In this document: piece after piece, positions 7,853-13,556 of the stretch
Position numbering within the stretch: position 1 is the stretch's first letter
How the letters are laid out: each line of letters begins with the position of its first letter
Assembly (NCBI GenBank): GCA_034430255.1
Contig: DAOUEU010000163.1
Coordinates: 1 to 15,434, forward strand
DNA from: DATKYK01 sp034430255
GTDB taxonomy: Bacteria > Chloroflexota > Dehalococcoidia > E44-bin15
Length of the DNA: 15,434 nt
Direction of reading: 5' to 3'
The notes under the pieces: generated by a model
Database searches by the model: none
What the model saw: only the letters and a program-made list of their open reading frames with translations
What the model was told of the DNA's origin: nothing
Program-made: the position numbers and the translations under genes

Positions 7853-8976
7853 TATTCCACCTTAATCCGGTAGTCCGCCCTGGCCTCACGGGCAATGATA
7901 TAGTTCATACTGCCAACCTGCTTTACCATTCCTTTAAGCTCCATCATAGATAAGGCGCTTGAGACTGTAGCGATAGGGAGGCGTGACTGGTGTCCCACCT
8001 CATCGATATGGGTTGGCTCCGGGGAGAGATTGCTCAAGATCTGCAAAATTATGGACTCGGTCTCCGTAGCGGGAACCAGTTCCTTCACCTCAATTTGTTT
8101 TACTGCCATTGTGAGGTTGAGTTCCTCAAGTATATCATTAGCCCCACTCACCAACTTTGCCCCATCCTGAATCAATCGATTGGTTCCCCGACTCGCTGCG
8201 GAGAGCACACTCCCGGGAACAGCAAAGACCTCGCGGTTTTGCTCCAGAGCATGGCCTGCGGTGATAAGGGCGCCGCTTACTTCTCCAGCCTCCACCACTA
8301 AAACCCCAAGGCTAAGCCCGCTCATGATCCTGTTTCTTCGAGGGAAGTTCTCTCGCCTGGGAGTTGTTCCCAGGGGAAATTCGCTTATGAGCGCCCCGTT
8401 CTCCATAATCTGGCGTGCCAGTTTCACGTGATCTCTGGGATAGACGATATCCAGGCCGCAGCCGAAGACTGCGATGCTCCGTCCCCCGGAATCCAGGGCA
8501 GCGCGGTGAGCGGTAGCATCGATCCCTTTGGCCAGGCCGCTAATGATGGTGATCCGGTTTCGCGCTAGATCGCCTGCGATTTGTTCACTAACCTCCCTCC
8601 CGTAGAATGTAGGTCGGCGGGTGCCCACTACTGCCACTGACAAATCATCCTCTGGTGTAAGATTTCCCCTGACATAGATCACCGGGGGAGGTTCGTAAAT
8701 TTCCTTAAGTCTAAAGGGGTAGGCCTTATCTTTAATGGTGAGTACAGTTACCTTGTAACGCTCTAGCTTCGCCATCTCGTCATCAAGGGAGATCTTGGGG
8801 CGATTTGATATGACCGACTCGATGGAGCGATTGTCCAAGCCGGCCATCTCGAGCTCGGTGGCACTTGCCTGCCAAGCACGCTCAAGCTTACCGAAATGGT
8901 GCTCGAGTCGTGAGAACCTGACCCGCCCGATACCCGGAATCAGGGTGAAACCTACCCAGTACTTCGTATCGCTCAT
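7852..8976 (-). CDS. dprA: DNA-processing protein DprA/Smf
   Basis: This 374-residue protein has a helix-hairpin-helix-like N-terminus (LIPGIGRVRFSRL, residues 12-24), the Rossmann-like DprA domain (about 75-285) and a C-terminal winged-helix domain (about 305-362). Signatures are VGTRRPTFYGRE (117-128), SGLAKGIDATAH (146-157), FGCGLDIVYP (171-180), FPRRNRIMSGLS (211-222) and SGALITAGHALE (234-245). DprA binds incoming single-stranded DNA and loads RecA during natural transformation; it is conserved even in lineages not known to be competent. It is the first gene of the long operon. There is no Shine-Dalgarno before the ATG, and a strong promoter -10 ends only 10 bases upstream, so the message probably begins a few bases before the start codon. 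Confidence 0.96.
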   Translation of the reverse strand: MSDTKYWVGFTLIPGIGRVRFSRLEHHFGKLERAWQASATELEMAGLDNRSIESVISNRPKISLDDEMAKLERYKVTVLTIKDKAYPFRLKEIYEPPPVIYVRGNLTPEDDLSVAVVGTRRPTFYGREVSEQIAGDLARNRITIISGLAKGIDATAHRAALDSGGRSIAVFGCGLDIVYPRDHVKLARQIMENGALISEFPLGTTPRRENFPRRNRIMSGLSLGVLVVEAGEVSGALITAGHALEQNREVFAVPGSVLSAASRGTNRLIQDGAKLVSGANDILEELNLTMAVKQIEVKELVPATETESIILQILSNLSPEPTHIDEVGHQSRLPIATVSSALSMMELKGMVKQVGSMNYIIAREARADYRIKVE

Positions 8977-8986
8977 AAGTTAGATT

Positions 8987-9015
8987 ATTGTAGCACAGTC
9001 ATTGGAGCAAGCCAA
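8987..9015 (-). promoter_or_regulatory. Sigma-70-type promoter for the dprA operon
   Basis: On the minus strand, TTGGCT (9015-9010) and TACAAT (8992-8987) are separated by exactly 17 bases. The -10 is preceded by TGC, giving an extended -10 (TGnTACAAT). The predicted start site is about 3 to 5 bases before the dprA ATG, so the transcript would be leaderless or nearly so. The -35 touches the foot of the adjacent 11-bp hairpin. Confidence 0.7.
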
Positions 9016-9044
9016 ATACCCCTGCGATACGAAGCAGGGGTATT
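9015..9044 (-). terminator. 11-bp perfect stem-loop between radical SAM gene and dprA
   Basis: AATACCCCTGC (9015-9025) and GCAGGGGTATT (9034-9044) pair perfectly around an 8-base loop. It lies 40 bases past the radical SAM stop and directly abuts the dprA -35. As a terminator for the radical SAM transcript it would be followed by only a weak T-rich stretch (ATTTGGCTT). It could instead, or also, be a protein-binding palindrome at the dprA promoter. The structure is certain; the role is inferred. Confidence 0.55.
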
Positions 9045-9083
9045 ATGAGTAGATAGTGATATTCGGGGGGATAATTACGGGTC

Positions 9084-10412
9084 TTATTGAAGATAGCCTA
9101 ATGGCGAGCGTGAGGTTTTTTTTAGTTTGGCGAAGTAGTCCCTGTTTTCTGCCTCCCACTTCTTAAGCACGCCACGCCCCATCTGCCTGAAGCGGAAATT
9201 CACCCACTGTCCCTTAAAGAACAGTTTGGTCATGTTGACCCGCGAGTAGTAGCTTCCCAGTGCTTGTACGGTTTGGCGCTGCATCTCCAGGGGCGATAGA
9301 TTGTCAGGCCAGTGGACCACATGACCACCATCGAATAGTTTCCAGTCGGTGGGAAACCTGTCTGTGACGAATCGACCACTGCTCTTTACTGCGGTGTATA
9401 GCTTGCTGCCCAGTATTGGGACCAGAATACAGAGCTGAAGGCTGTCTATTCCCAGCCTATGGTAGATGTCGGTATAGCCATCCGATATGAACATCCCGTG
9501 TACTTTAATGCCGTACTTGTGTAGCATATCGATGCAGAAACTGATGTCCTCCGGGTTTTGTTTCTTATTATATTTCTTCAGTACCTCCGGGTTTAACGAC
9601 TCGAACCCGATACACAGTTGACTGCAGTTTGCTCGGGACATCAGTGCCACCAGTTCCTCATCCTTGGCCACATCTGCCCTGACCTGAGCTATCCACTTAG
9701 GTGTTATCTTATTCTCTATCATCTTCTCCAGCAGGTCCCTTATCCTGGCCTTATTAGCATCGAAATTGTCGTCATAGAAGAAGATGCGCCGGTGCTTGAT
9801 CCGCGATATCTCTTCGATTACGCTCTCCGTGGAGCGGTGGCGGTATTTCCTGCCGAACATAGCGGTGACGGAGCAGAAGGTGCAGTTAAATGGACAACCC
9901 CTGGATGTAGAAACCGGAGTGATCGGCATGCGTTTCTTACTAATGTCCACACCATCCACTATAGAGAAATCGGGGAATGGTAGGTCGTCGAGGTTCTCCA
10001 CCGGGCTGCCGTTAATAATCTTATCTCCACCATCCCTGACCAGATCGCAGATTACCGATTCACCCTCTCCTGTTACCACGTGATCTGCATATTGAACTGC
10101 CTCCTCGGGTAGAAAGGTGGCGTGGCTGCCGCCGATGATCACTCTCCCCCTGGGGTTGAGCTGCCTGAATTTCTCGGCTATATCATAACCGCGGGGGGCT
10201 GTAGATGTAATCATCGAGATACCGAGGACATCCGAGTCTTTAAGTCGGGAGTAGTCGATATCTTTGATATTCTCGTTATAGACGGTTACGTCGTGCCCAT
10301 CGTTTTTAAGTATGGTGCCGAGGTAGATGGGTCCCAATAGGGGCAGGTGTTTAACAACAGCGCTGTAAAAATTATAGAATGGTGTCTTTGGCTCAACTAG
10401 GGATATCTTCAT
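9084..10412 (-). CDS. B12-binding radical SAM protein
   Basis: This 442-residue protein combines an N-terminal Rossmann B12-binding domain (1-140; DVLGISMITS at 61-70, IIGGSHATFLPEEAV at 92-106, VVTGEGE at 112-118) with a radical SAM core. The iron-sulfur ligands are C173, C177 and C180 in RGCPFNCTFCSV, spaced CX3CX2C. A C-terminal region follows (about 340-442). It resembles the large BchE/HpnP-like family that methylates or rearranges unactivated carbons, with a C-terminal region like that of HpnP/HpnR-type proteins (WKLFDGGHVVHWPDNLSP). Substrate cannot be assigned. The ATG has a strong GGAGG 5 to 6 bases upstream and its own promoter; no partner gene is adjacent. Around residues 306-322 the loop between HGMFI and LGIDS looks about 10 residues shorter than I expect for the family. 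Confidence 0.88.
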   Translation of the reverse strand: MKISLVEPKTPFYNFYSAVVKHLPLLGPIYLGTILKNDGHDVTVYNENIKDIDYSRLKDSDVLGISMITSTAPRGYDIAEKFRQLNPRGRVIIGGSHATFLPEEAVQYADHVVTGEGESVICDLVRDGGDKIINGSPVENLDDLPFPDFSIVDGVDISKKRMPITPVSTSRGCPFNCTFCSVTAMFGRKYRHRSTESVIEEISRIKHRRIFFYDDNFDANKARIRDLLEKMIENKITPKWIAQVRADVAKDEELVALMSRANCSQLCIGFESLNPEVLKKYNKKQNPEDISFCIDMLHKYGIKVHGMFISDGYTDIYHRLGIDSLQLCILVPILGSKLYTAVKSSGRFVTDRFPTDWKLFDGGHVVHWPDNLSPLEMQRQTVQALGSYYSRVNMTKLFFKGQWVNFRFRQMGRGVLKKWEAENRDYFAKLKKTSRSPLGYLQ

Positions 10413-10444
10413 TTTTCCCTCCGGGTTCTTTGCTGAATTGGTGC

Positions 10445-10473
10445 ATTATAACATAATATTCAATCGCTGGCAA
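10445..10473 (-). promoter_or_regulatory. Near-consensus sigma-70 promoter of the radical SAM gene
   Basis: On the minus strand, TTGCCA (10473-10468) and a perfect TATAAT (10450-10445) are spaced by 17 bases. The predicted start site is near 10438, leaving a 5' leader of about 25 bases that contains the GGAGGG Shine-Dalgarno. This makes the radical SAM gene a single-gene transcript, ending at or before the hairpin at 9015-9044. Confidence 0.8.
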
Positions 10474-10704
10474 GCTCCCTTCTTCGTACTAAACGATACG
10501 ATATACCAATTCCGGTGGTCTCTTCTGACGTGACGCAGTGTTGGAAAAAAGAGAGGGGCTTTCGGTACTGGTCTGATGATGTGGCATATCTTCCAGTGCC
10601 ATGACTGCAGCGAGCGAAAGGGTAGAAATGGGGCATGGAAGGTTTTTAAACGTTGGCATGATATCACTAGCGCCTCTTTTTAGCTCCGCAAATGTAGAGG
10701 GCGA
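10474..10704. other. Intergenic region, no gene recognised
   Basis: This stretch of about 230 bases lies between tRNA-Ser(GGA) and the radical SAM promoter. Open frames across it continue through the tRNA in a frame typical of spurious calls and show no protein-like composition. T-rich runs occur on the minus strand (10544-10549 as TTTTTT) but no strong stem precedes them. I see nothing else in it. Confidence 0.6.
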
Positions 10705-10736
10705 AAAAAGCGGAGAGGGTGGGATTCGAACCCACG
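10705..10736. repeat. 32-bp direct repeat, copy 1 (3' half of tRNA-Ser GGA)
   Basis: These 32 bases are identical to 11818-11849. They cover the T-arm and acceptor 3' strand of the tRNA plus the first T-rich trailer bases. Part of the identity is expected because both genes are serine tRNAs, but it extends past the mature 3' end. Such 3' tRNA segments are the usual attachment sites of integrating elements. Confidence 0.85.
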
Positions 10737-10796
10737 GTCGCCAAAGGCGACACGCGCTCTCCAGGCGCGCCTGATCGGCCACTCCAGCACCTCTCC
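10711..10796 (-). tRNA. tRNA-Ser (anticodon GGA)
   Basis: This 86-base tRNA has a long variable arm (GTGTCGCCTTTGGCGAC), as serine tRNAs do. The acceptor GGAGAGG pairs with CCTCTCC and the discriminator is G73, the serine identity base. The anticodon arm is CGCGC-CTGGAGA-GCGCG, giving anticodon GGA, which reads UCC and UCU. The T-loop TTCGAAT sits in a GTGGG/CCCAC stem. CCA is not encoded; the trailer is C followed by six T residues. No clear promoter of its own is visible just upstream, where the deoxyribosyltransferase-like gene ends 29 bases away, so cotranscription with that gene is likely. Confidence 0.96.
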
Positions 10797-10807
10797 GCGC
10801 TAGATAT

Positions 10808-10828
10808 TAGGCTAGAGTTTTCAGCCTA
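10808..10828 (-). repeat. Small inverted repeat at the end of the tRNA-bounded gene
   Basis: TAGGCT (10808-10813) and AGCCTA (10823-10828) form a 6-bp stem around a 9-base loop, and the stem includes the stop codon of the upstream gene. There is no T run after it on the minus strand, so it is a poor terminator. It may be no more than a mild RNA fold before the tRNA 5' end. Confidence 0.35.
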
Positions 10829-11788
10829 CTTGCTTTCCTCGATGTATTTTTTATGCTCTGGGCTGCTTAACAAAATGACAGGTGCCTTGGGCTCCACATA
10901 ATTATCATTTTGATAGTCAACTAAGAGTTTGCCTATTTCTTGTAGTAGGGATGCCAAGCCTTCCTTAATCTTAGGGAGGTCATTTTTCAAATTTTCCTCA
11001 ACATGCTTTCTAAACGCTTCCTGTCCCCATAAGTCAAATCGGCTGTTGATCATCCTAATTGCATCATTAGATTTCTTGATCACTTCCAACAATTGCTTAG
11101 GAAGCATGATATATGCGGTAGAAAGAATCAATTCTAAGCAGGCATTGTCAAAACGCACATTTGAAACATAGAATCTGGTTTTGTCCTTTTTGCTCGTCTC
11201 TTCGCTTTTCTTTACTGCATCAAGGATAATGTCAACTGATTCTATGTCATAGGATAGCTCAGACACTAACGCAGATAGCTTTGCTAAATTCACCTTTTTC
11301 TCAGAAGAAAGCAAGTCAATATTTCTCTCCGCTAGAAAATCGGCTACTGGGTTGTCTGCTCTTTCAGGATTTCCCTCCATATCTTTAAAATTTCCCTTTA
11401 TCTCCTGCTTGAATTGACGAACCCCTGCTGGTGAACGGTTATATATTATGGTGGGGTATGGTTTTAGATCAAAGGGAATGTCCTCTTCGTGCTGAGCGAT
11501 GAGGATTGTGCGCCTTTGTAATGTGTGCCTGACGCCCAGTTCATAGAATACATTGGGATTGTCATCGGTTAAATCAGCTATTACCGCCTGTGCTGTATTT
11601 AGGTCATTCACTATGGCTTTAATGATATTCTCCCTTTTTGCTCTCGAGCGCTCGCACTTATAGCCAAGCCCGCTTTCCTCAACCGCTGGCTTAACCACAT
11701 CCTCAAATATCTCTGTCCATTCCTTCTCGGTGCACGATTTGGTATCTGAGAATGGCATAATTACATAGCATCTCTTTCTATTTTTCAT
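10826..11788 (-). CDS. Nucleoside deoxyribosyltransferase/TIR-like protein with helical C-terminus, putative defence effector
   Basis: This 320-residue protein begins with a Rossmann-like domain (residues 5-120) of the nucleoside 2-deoxyribosyltransferase/DRHyd and TIR-like superfamily: CYVIMPFSD (7-15), AVIADLTDDNPNVFYELGVRH (68-88), TILIAQ (94-99). In the family the Glu of the YELG motif (E83 here) is the nucleophile and the Asp of IADLT (D72) lies in the site; both are present. Known members cleave N-glycosidic bonds of nucleosides or nucleotides, and related domains are effectors in phage defence. Residues about 150-300 are helical, charged and without a membrane segment, possibly a sensor or oligomerisation region I do not recognise. 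GGGAGG lies 7 bases before the ATG. GC is near 37% in sampled 60-base stretches, against about 50% in neighbours, and the gene fits exactly between two tRNA-Ser genes, suggesting horizontal origin. A defence role is inference. Confidence 0.8.
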   Translation of the reverse strand: MKNRKRCYVIMPFSDTKSCTEKEWTEIFEDVVKPAVEESGLGYKCERSRAKRENIIKAIVNDLNTAQAVIADLTDDNPNVFYELGVRHTLQRRTILIAQHEEDIPFDLKPYPTIIYNRSPAGVRQFKQEIKGNFKDMEGNPERADNPVADFLAERNIDLLSSEKKVNLAKLSALVSELSYDIESVDIILDAVKKSEETSKKDKTRFYVSNVRFDNACLELILSTAYIMLPKQLLEVIKKSNDAIRMINSRFDLWGQEAFRKHVEENLKNDLPKIKEGLASLLQEIGKLLVDYQNDNYVEPKAPVILLSSPEHKKYIEESK

Positions 11789-11817
11789 CTCTCAACCTCC
11801 CACAACCGTAAAGTTCG

Positions 11818-11849
11818 AAAAAGCGGAGAGGGTGGGATTCGAACCCACG
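11818..11849. repeat. 32-bp direct repeat, copy 2 (3' half of tRNA-Ser CGA)
   Basis: This copy is identical to 10705-10736 and lies 1113 bases away. Together the two copies bound the low-GC gene at 10826-11788 like an attL/attR pair. The shared bases include the trailer after the mature tRNA end; beyond it the flanks read GCTTTTTCG here and GCTTTTTTCG at the other copy, a one-base difference. Confidence 0.85.
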
Positions 11850-11909
11850 CTCGCTAAAAGCGAGACCGCTTTTCGAGAGCGGCACCATCAACCACTCGGA
11901 CACCTCTCC
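11824..11909 (-). tRNA. tRNA-Ser (anticodon CGA)
   Basis: This 86-base serine tRNA has acceptor GGAGAGG/CCTCTCC, discriminator G73 and a long variable arm (TCTCGCTTTTAGCGAGC). The anticodon arm is CCGCT-CTCGAAA-AGCGG, giving anticodon CGA, which reads UCG. CCA is not encoded; a C and five T residues follow. A TATAAT lies 7 bases upstream of the 5' end. The next gene on the same strand starts 35 bases downstream, without room for a separate full promoter, so it is probably read through from this tRNA. Confidence 0.96.
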
Positions 11910-11916
11910 CTTCACT

Positions 11917-11922
11917 ATTATA
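11917..11922 (-). promoter_or_regulatory. -10 element of tRNA-Ser(CGA) transcript
   Basis: A perfect TATAAT on the minus strand ends 7 bases before the mature tRNA 5' end, so transcription would start at or 1 base before the tRNA. The -35 at the right distance (TTCTGT, 11945-11940) is poor. This promoter is the only evident one for the tRNA, the deoxyribosyltransferase-like gene and tRNA-Ser(GGA). Confidence 0.55.
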
Positions 11923-11937
11923 CATAAGTTAGTAATC

Positions 11938-11955
11938 AAACAGAAGTCTTCGTTT
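11938..11955. repeat. Imperfect inverted repeat between divergent promoters
   Basis: AAAC-A-GAAG-T-CTTCGTTT reads the same on both strands except for one bulged A. It lies between the tRNA-Ser(CGA) -10 and the -35 of the cation exchanger promoter and overlaps the latter by 2 bases. It could be an operator, but its short length allows chance. Confidence 0.35.
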
Positions 11956-11983
11956 GTGAATTCGCTCAAAGCTATGATATAAT
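11954..11983 (+). promoter_or_regulatory. Extended -10 promoter for the ion-transport cluster
   Basis: TTGTGA (11954-11959) and a perfect TATAAT (11978-11983) are 18 bases apart. The -10 is preceded by TGA, giving a full extended -10 (TGnTATAAT). The predicted start is near 11990, about 27 bases before the TTG start codon at 12017 and ahead of the AGGGG Shine-Dalgarno. Confidence 0.75.
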
Positions 11984-12016
11984 CGCTCGAAGTAACCAGT
12001 TTAGGGGAAGCAAGTT

Positions 12017-13030
12017 TTGCTCTTGGTTTGGATTCAATTCGCCATCTGTATCCTGCTGATAGTATTTTTCGGGGCGAAGCTTTCTCGCAACGGAGATATC
12101 ATTGCCGAGAAGACAGGTCTGAGTGGGATATGGGTGGGGCTTCTGCTTATTGCCGTGATTACCTCCCTTCCCGAGATAATCACCGGAGTCAGCGCTGTCA
12201 CCTTGGTCGGCGGTAGGGCGGGGGCTGATCTGGCAATGGGGACTATCTTCGGCAGCAACGCGCTTAACCTCTTTATCGTCGCTATTTTAGACATTATGTA
12301 TCGTTCCGGCCCCTTGCTCAGTATGGTGGCTCGCCGACAGGGCTTTTCGGCAGGACTGGGTATAATACTTATCGCTTTTGCCGGCGGGAGCATTATGCTC
12401 GGCACTAATGTATGGAATGGAGCGATAGGCTGGGTGAGCATCTACAGTGTGGTGCTCGTCCTGTTGTATATATGGGGATCACGTAGGATTTTTCGCTCTG
12501 AACGCGGGCAGGAGATAGAGGCCACTCCGATGCGGTATGAAAAGATATCATCGCGGAGAGCTTATCTGGGATTCGCCGTCTCAGCGCTGGTCATCATCGG
12601 TGCGGGGACATGGCTGGCATACATCGGGGATGAGATCGCTCGTGGCACCGGCTGGGATGAAACATTTGTCGGCAGCCTTTTCCTGGCGGTGACCACATCG
12701 CTCCCCGAGTTGGTGGTTTGCATCGCTGCACTGCGGATTGGCGCAACGGATATGGCCATCGCCGATGTGCTCGGCAGCAACATGTTCAACATGGGCATCG
12801 GCATATTCTGCTATGACATTTTCTCTCGAGGTAGCTCAATATTTTCCATGGTATCCCAGAGCAATGTCTTCACCGCTTGCATCGTCATTTTGATGACCTT
12901 TATCGTAATCGCCGGTCTCATCTCGCGCCCTGGCCGAGTAATGCCACTGAGGATAAGCTGGCATTCCGTGGCATTGATAATTGTCTATCTGGGAGGGGCA
13001 TATGCTCTTTTCACCGAACCATGGAAGTGA
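12017..13030 (+). CDS. CaCA-family sodium/calcium (cation/proton) exchanger
   Basis: This 337-residue inner-membrane protein has about ten hydrophobic segments in two inverted halves, the layout of the YrbG/MaX-like CaCA family. Each half has an alpha-repeat: AVITSLPEIITG with GTIFGSNALNL (about 46-85) and AVTTSLPELVVCI with DVLGSNMFNM (about 224-259). The ion-binding acidic residues of the family correspond to E53 and E231, with D71 and D250 near the second part of each repeat. A charged cytoplasmic loop (155-180) joins the halves. It probably exports Ca2+ in exchange for Na+ or H+; the ion cannot be fixed from sequence. The start is TTG, chosen because AGGGG lies 9 bases upstream; a second TTG 6 bases on is an alternative. 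The CBS and CPA2 genes follow on the same strand. Confidence 0.92.
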   Translation: MLLVWIQFAICILLIVFFGAKLSRNGDIIAEKTGLSGIWVGLLLIAVITSLPEIITGVSAVTLVGGRAGADLAMGTIFGSNALNLFIVAILDIMYRSGPLLSMVARRQGFSAGLGIILIAFAGGSIMLGTNVWNGAIGWVSIYSVVLVLLYIWGSRRIFRSERGQEIEATPMRYEKISSRRAYLGFAVSALVIIGAGTWLAYIGDEIARGTGWDETFVGSLFLAVTTSLPELVVCIAALRIGATDMAIADVLGSNMFNMGIGIFCYDIFSRGSSIFSMVSQSNVFTACIVILMTFIVIAGLISRPGRVMPLRISWHSVALIIVYLGGAYALFTEPWK

Positions 13031-13038
13031 GCCGAATG

Positions 13039-13067
13039 TTGTTTTCGCATCACGTTTGTAGTATGGT
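13039..13067 (+). promoter_or_regulatory. Possible weak internal promoter before the CBS gene
   Basis: TTGTTT (13039-13044) and TATGGT (13062-13067) are 17 bases apart in the 73-base gap after the exchanger stop. Both hexamers depart from consensus, so this is tentative. It would allow the CBS and antiporter genes to be expressed apart from the exchanger. Confidence 0.3.
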
Positions 13068-13103
13068 AAATAAGCCGATTTCAAGGCTCTATAGGGGGTT
13101 AAT

Positions 13104-13553
13104 ATGGCAAAACTGGTTAAGGAACTGATGAGCAATAAGTTTGTTAAGGTGTATGAGGATGACCAGATATTTGAGGCTGCGGCTAAGGTCGCTGAGGATC
13201 GTGAGACCTTGCTTGCCTGTGTGGTAGATAAAAATGGCAAGCTTGTCGGCATCATCACCCCCAGAGAATTATTGAAGGCGGCTGAGGTGTCCGGGTATAG
13301 GGGTGTTAGACACCCTTTCTTTTCGGGTCGTGAGGCGCTGCACCTGCTGAGCTCAGATTATGCGCGTGATATTATGAGTTCTCCGGTCAGTGTAAAGCCT
13401 GATGACGAGGTGCAAAAGGCGATCGACCTCATGCTCTATAATAACCTCTATGAGATTCCGGTAGTCGACAAAGATAGCAGGGTAGTCGGTGAGGTAAATT
13501 TCATGGACATAATTTCCCACTCTGTCTGGCAGCGCGATACAGGAAGAGAATAG
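13104..13553 (+). CDS. Stand-alone two-CBS-domain protein
   Basis: This 149-residue soluble protein consists of a tandem CBS pair (a Bateman module): CBS1 about residues 8-62 (ACVVDKNGKLVGIITPREL) and CBS2 about 87-140 (DIMSSPVSVKPDDEV, then YEIPVVDKDSRVVGEVNFMDI). The second domain keeps the usual 'P.VD..G.vvG' core but has SR where Gly is common. Such modules bind AMP, ATP or other adenine nucleotides and usually regulate an attached or partner enzyme or transporter. An AGGGGG Shine-Dalgarno lies 5 bases before the ATG. The gene ends 3 bases before the CPA2 antiporter, so the two are surely cotranscribed; the CBS protein may gate the antiporter or the exchanger. That partnership is inferred from position. 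Confidence 0.92.
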   Translation: MAKLVKELMSNKFVKVYEDDQIFEAAAKVAEDRETLLACVVDKNGKLVGIITPRELLKAAEVSGYRGVRHPFFSGREALHLLSSDYARDIMSSPVSVKPDDEVQKAIDLMLYNNLYEIPVVDKDSRVVGEVNFMDIISHSVWQRDTGRE

Positions 13554-13556
13554 TCA

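Noticed and set aside
10489..10782. 97-codon minus-strand frame running through tRNA-Ser(GGA)
   Set aside because: Its start region is translated tRNA (WVRIPPSP-type wording) and the rest has no protein-like pattern.
11778..11969. 63-codon minus-strand frame across tRNA-Ser(CGA), containing GEVSEWLMVPLSKS
   Set aside because: This is the well-known spurious translation of a serine tRNA; the DNA folds as a complete cloverleaf.
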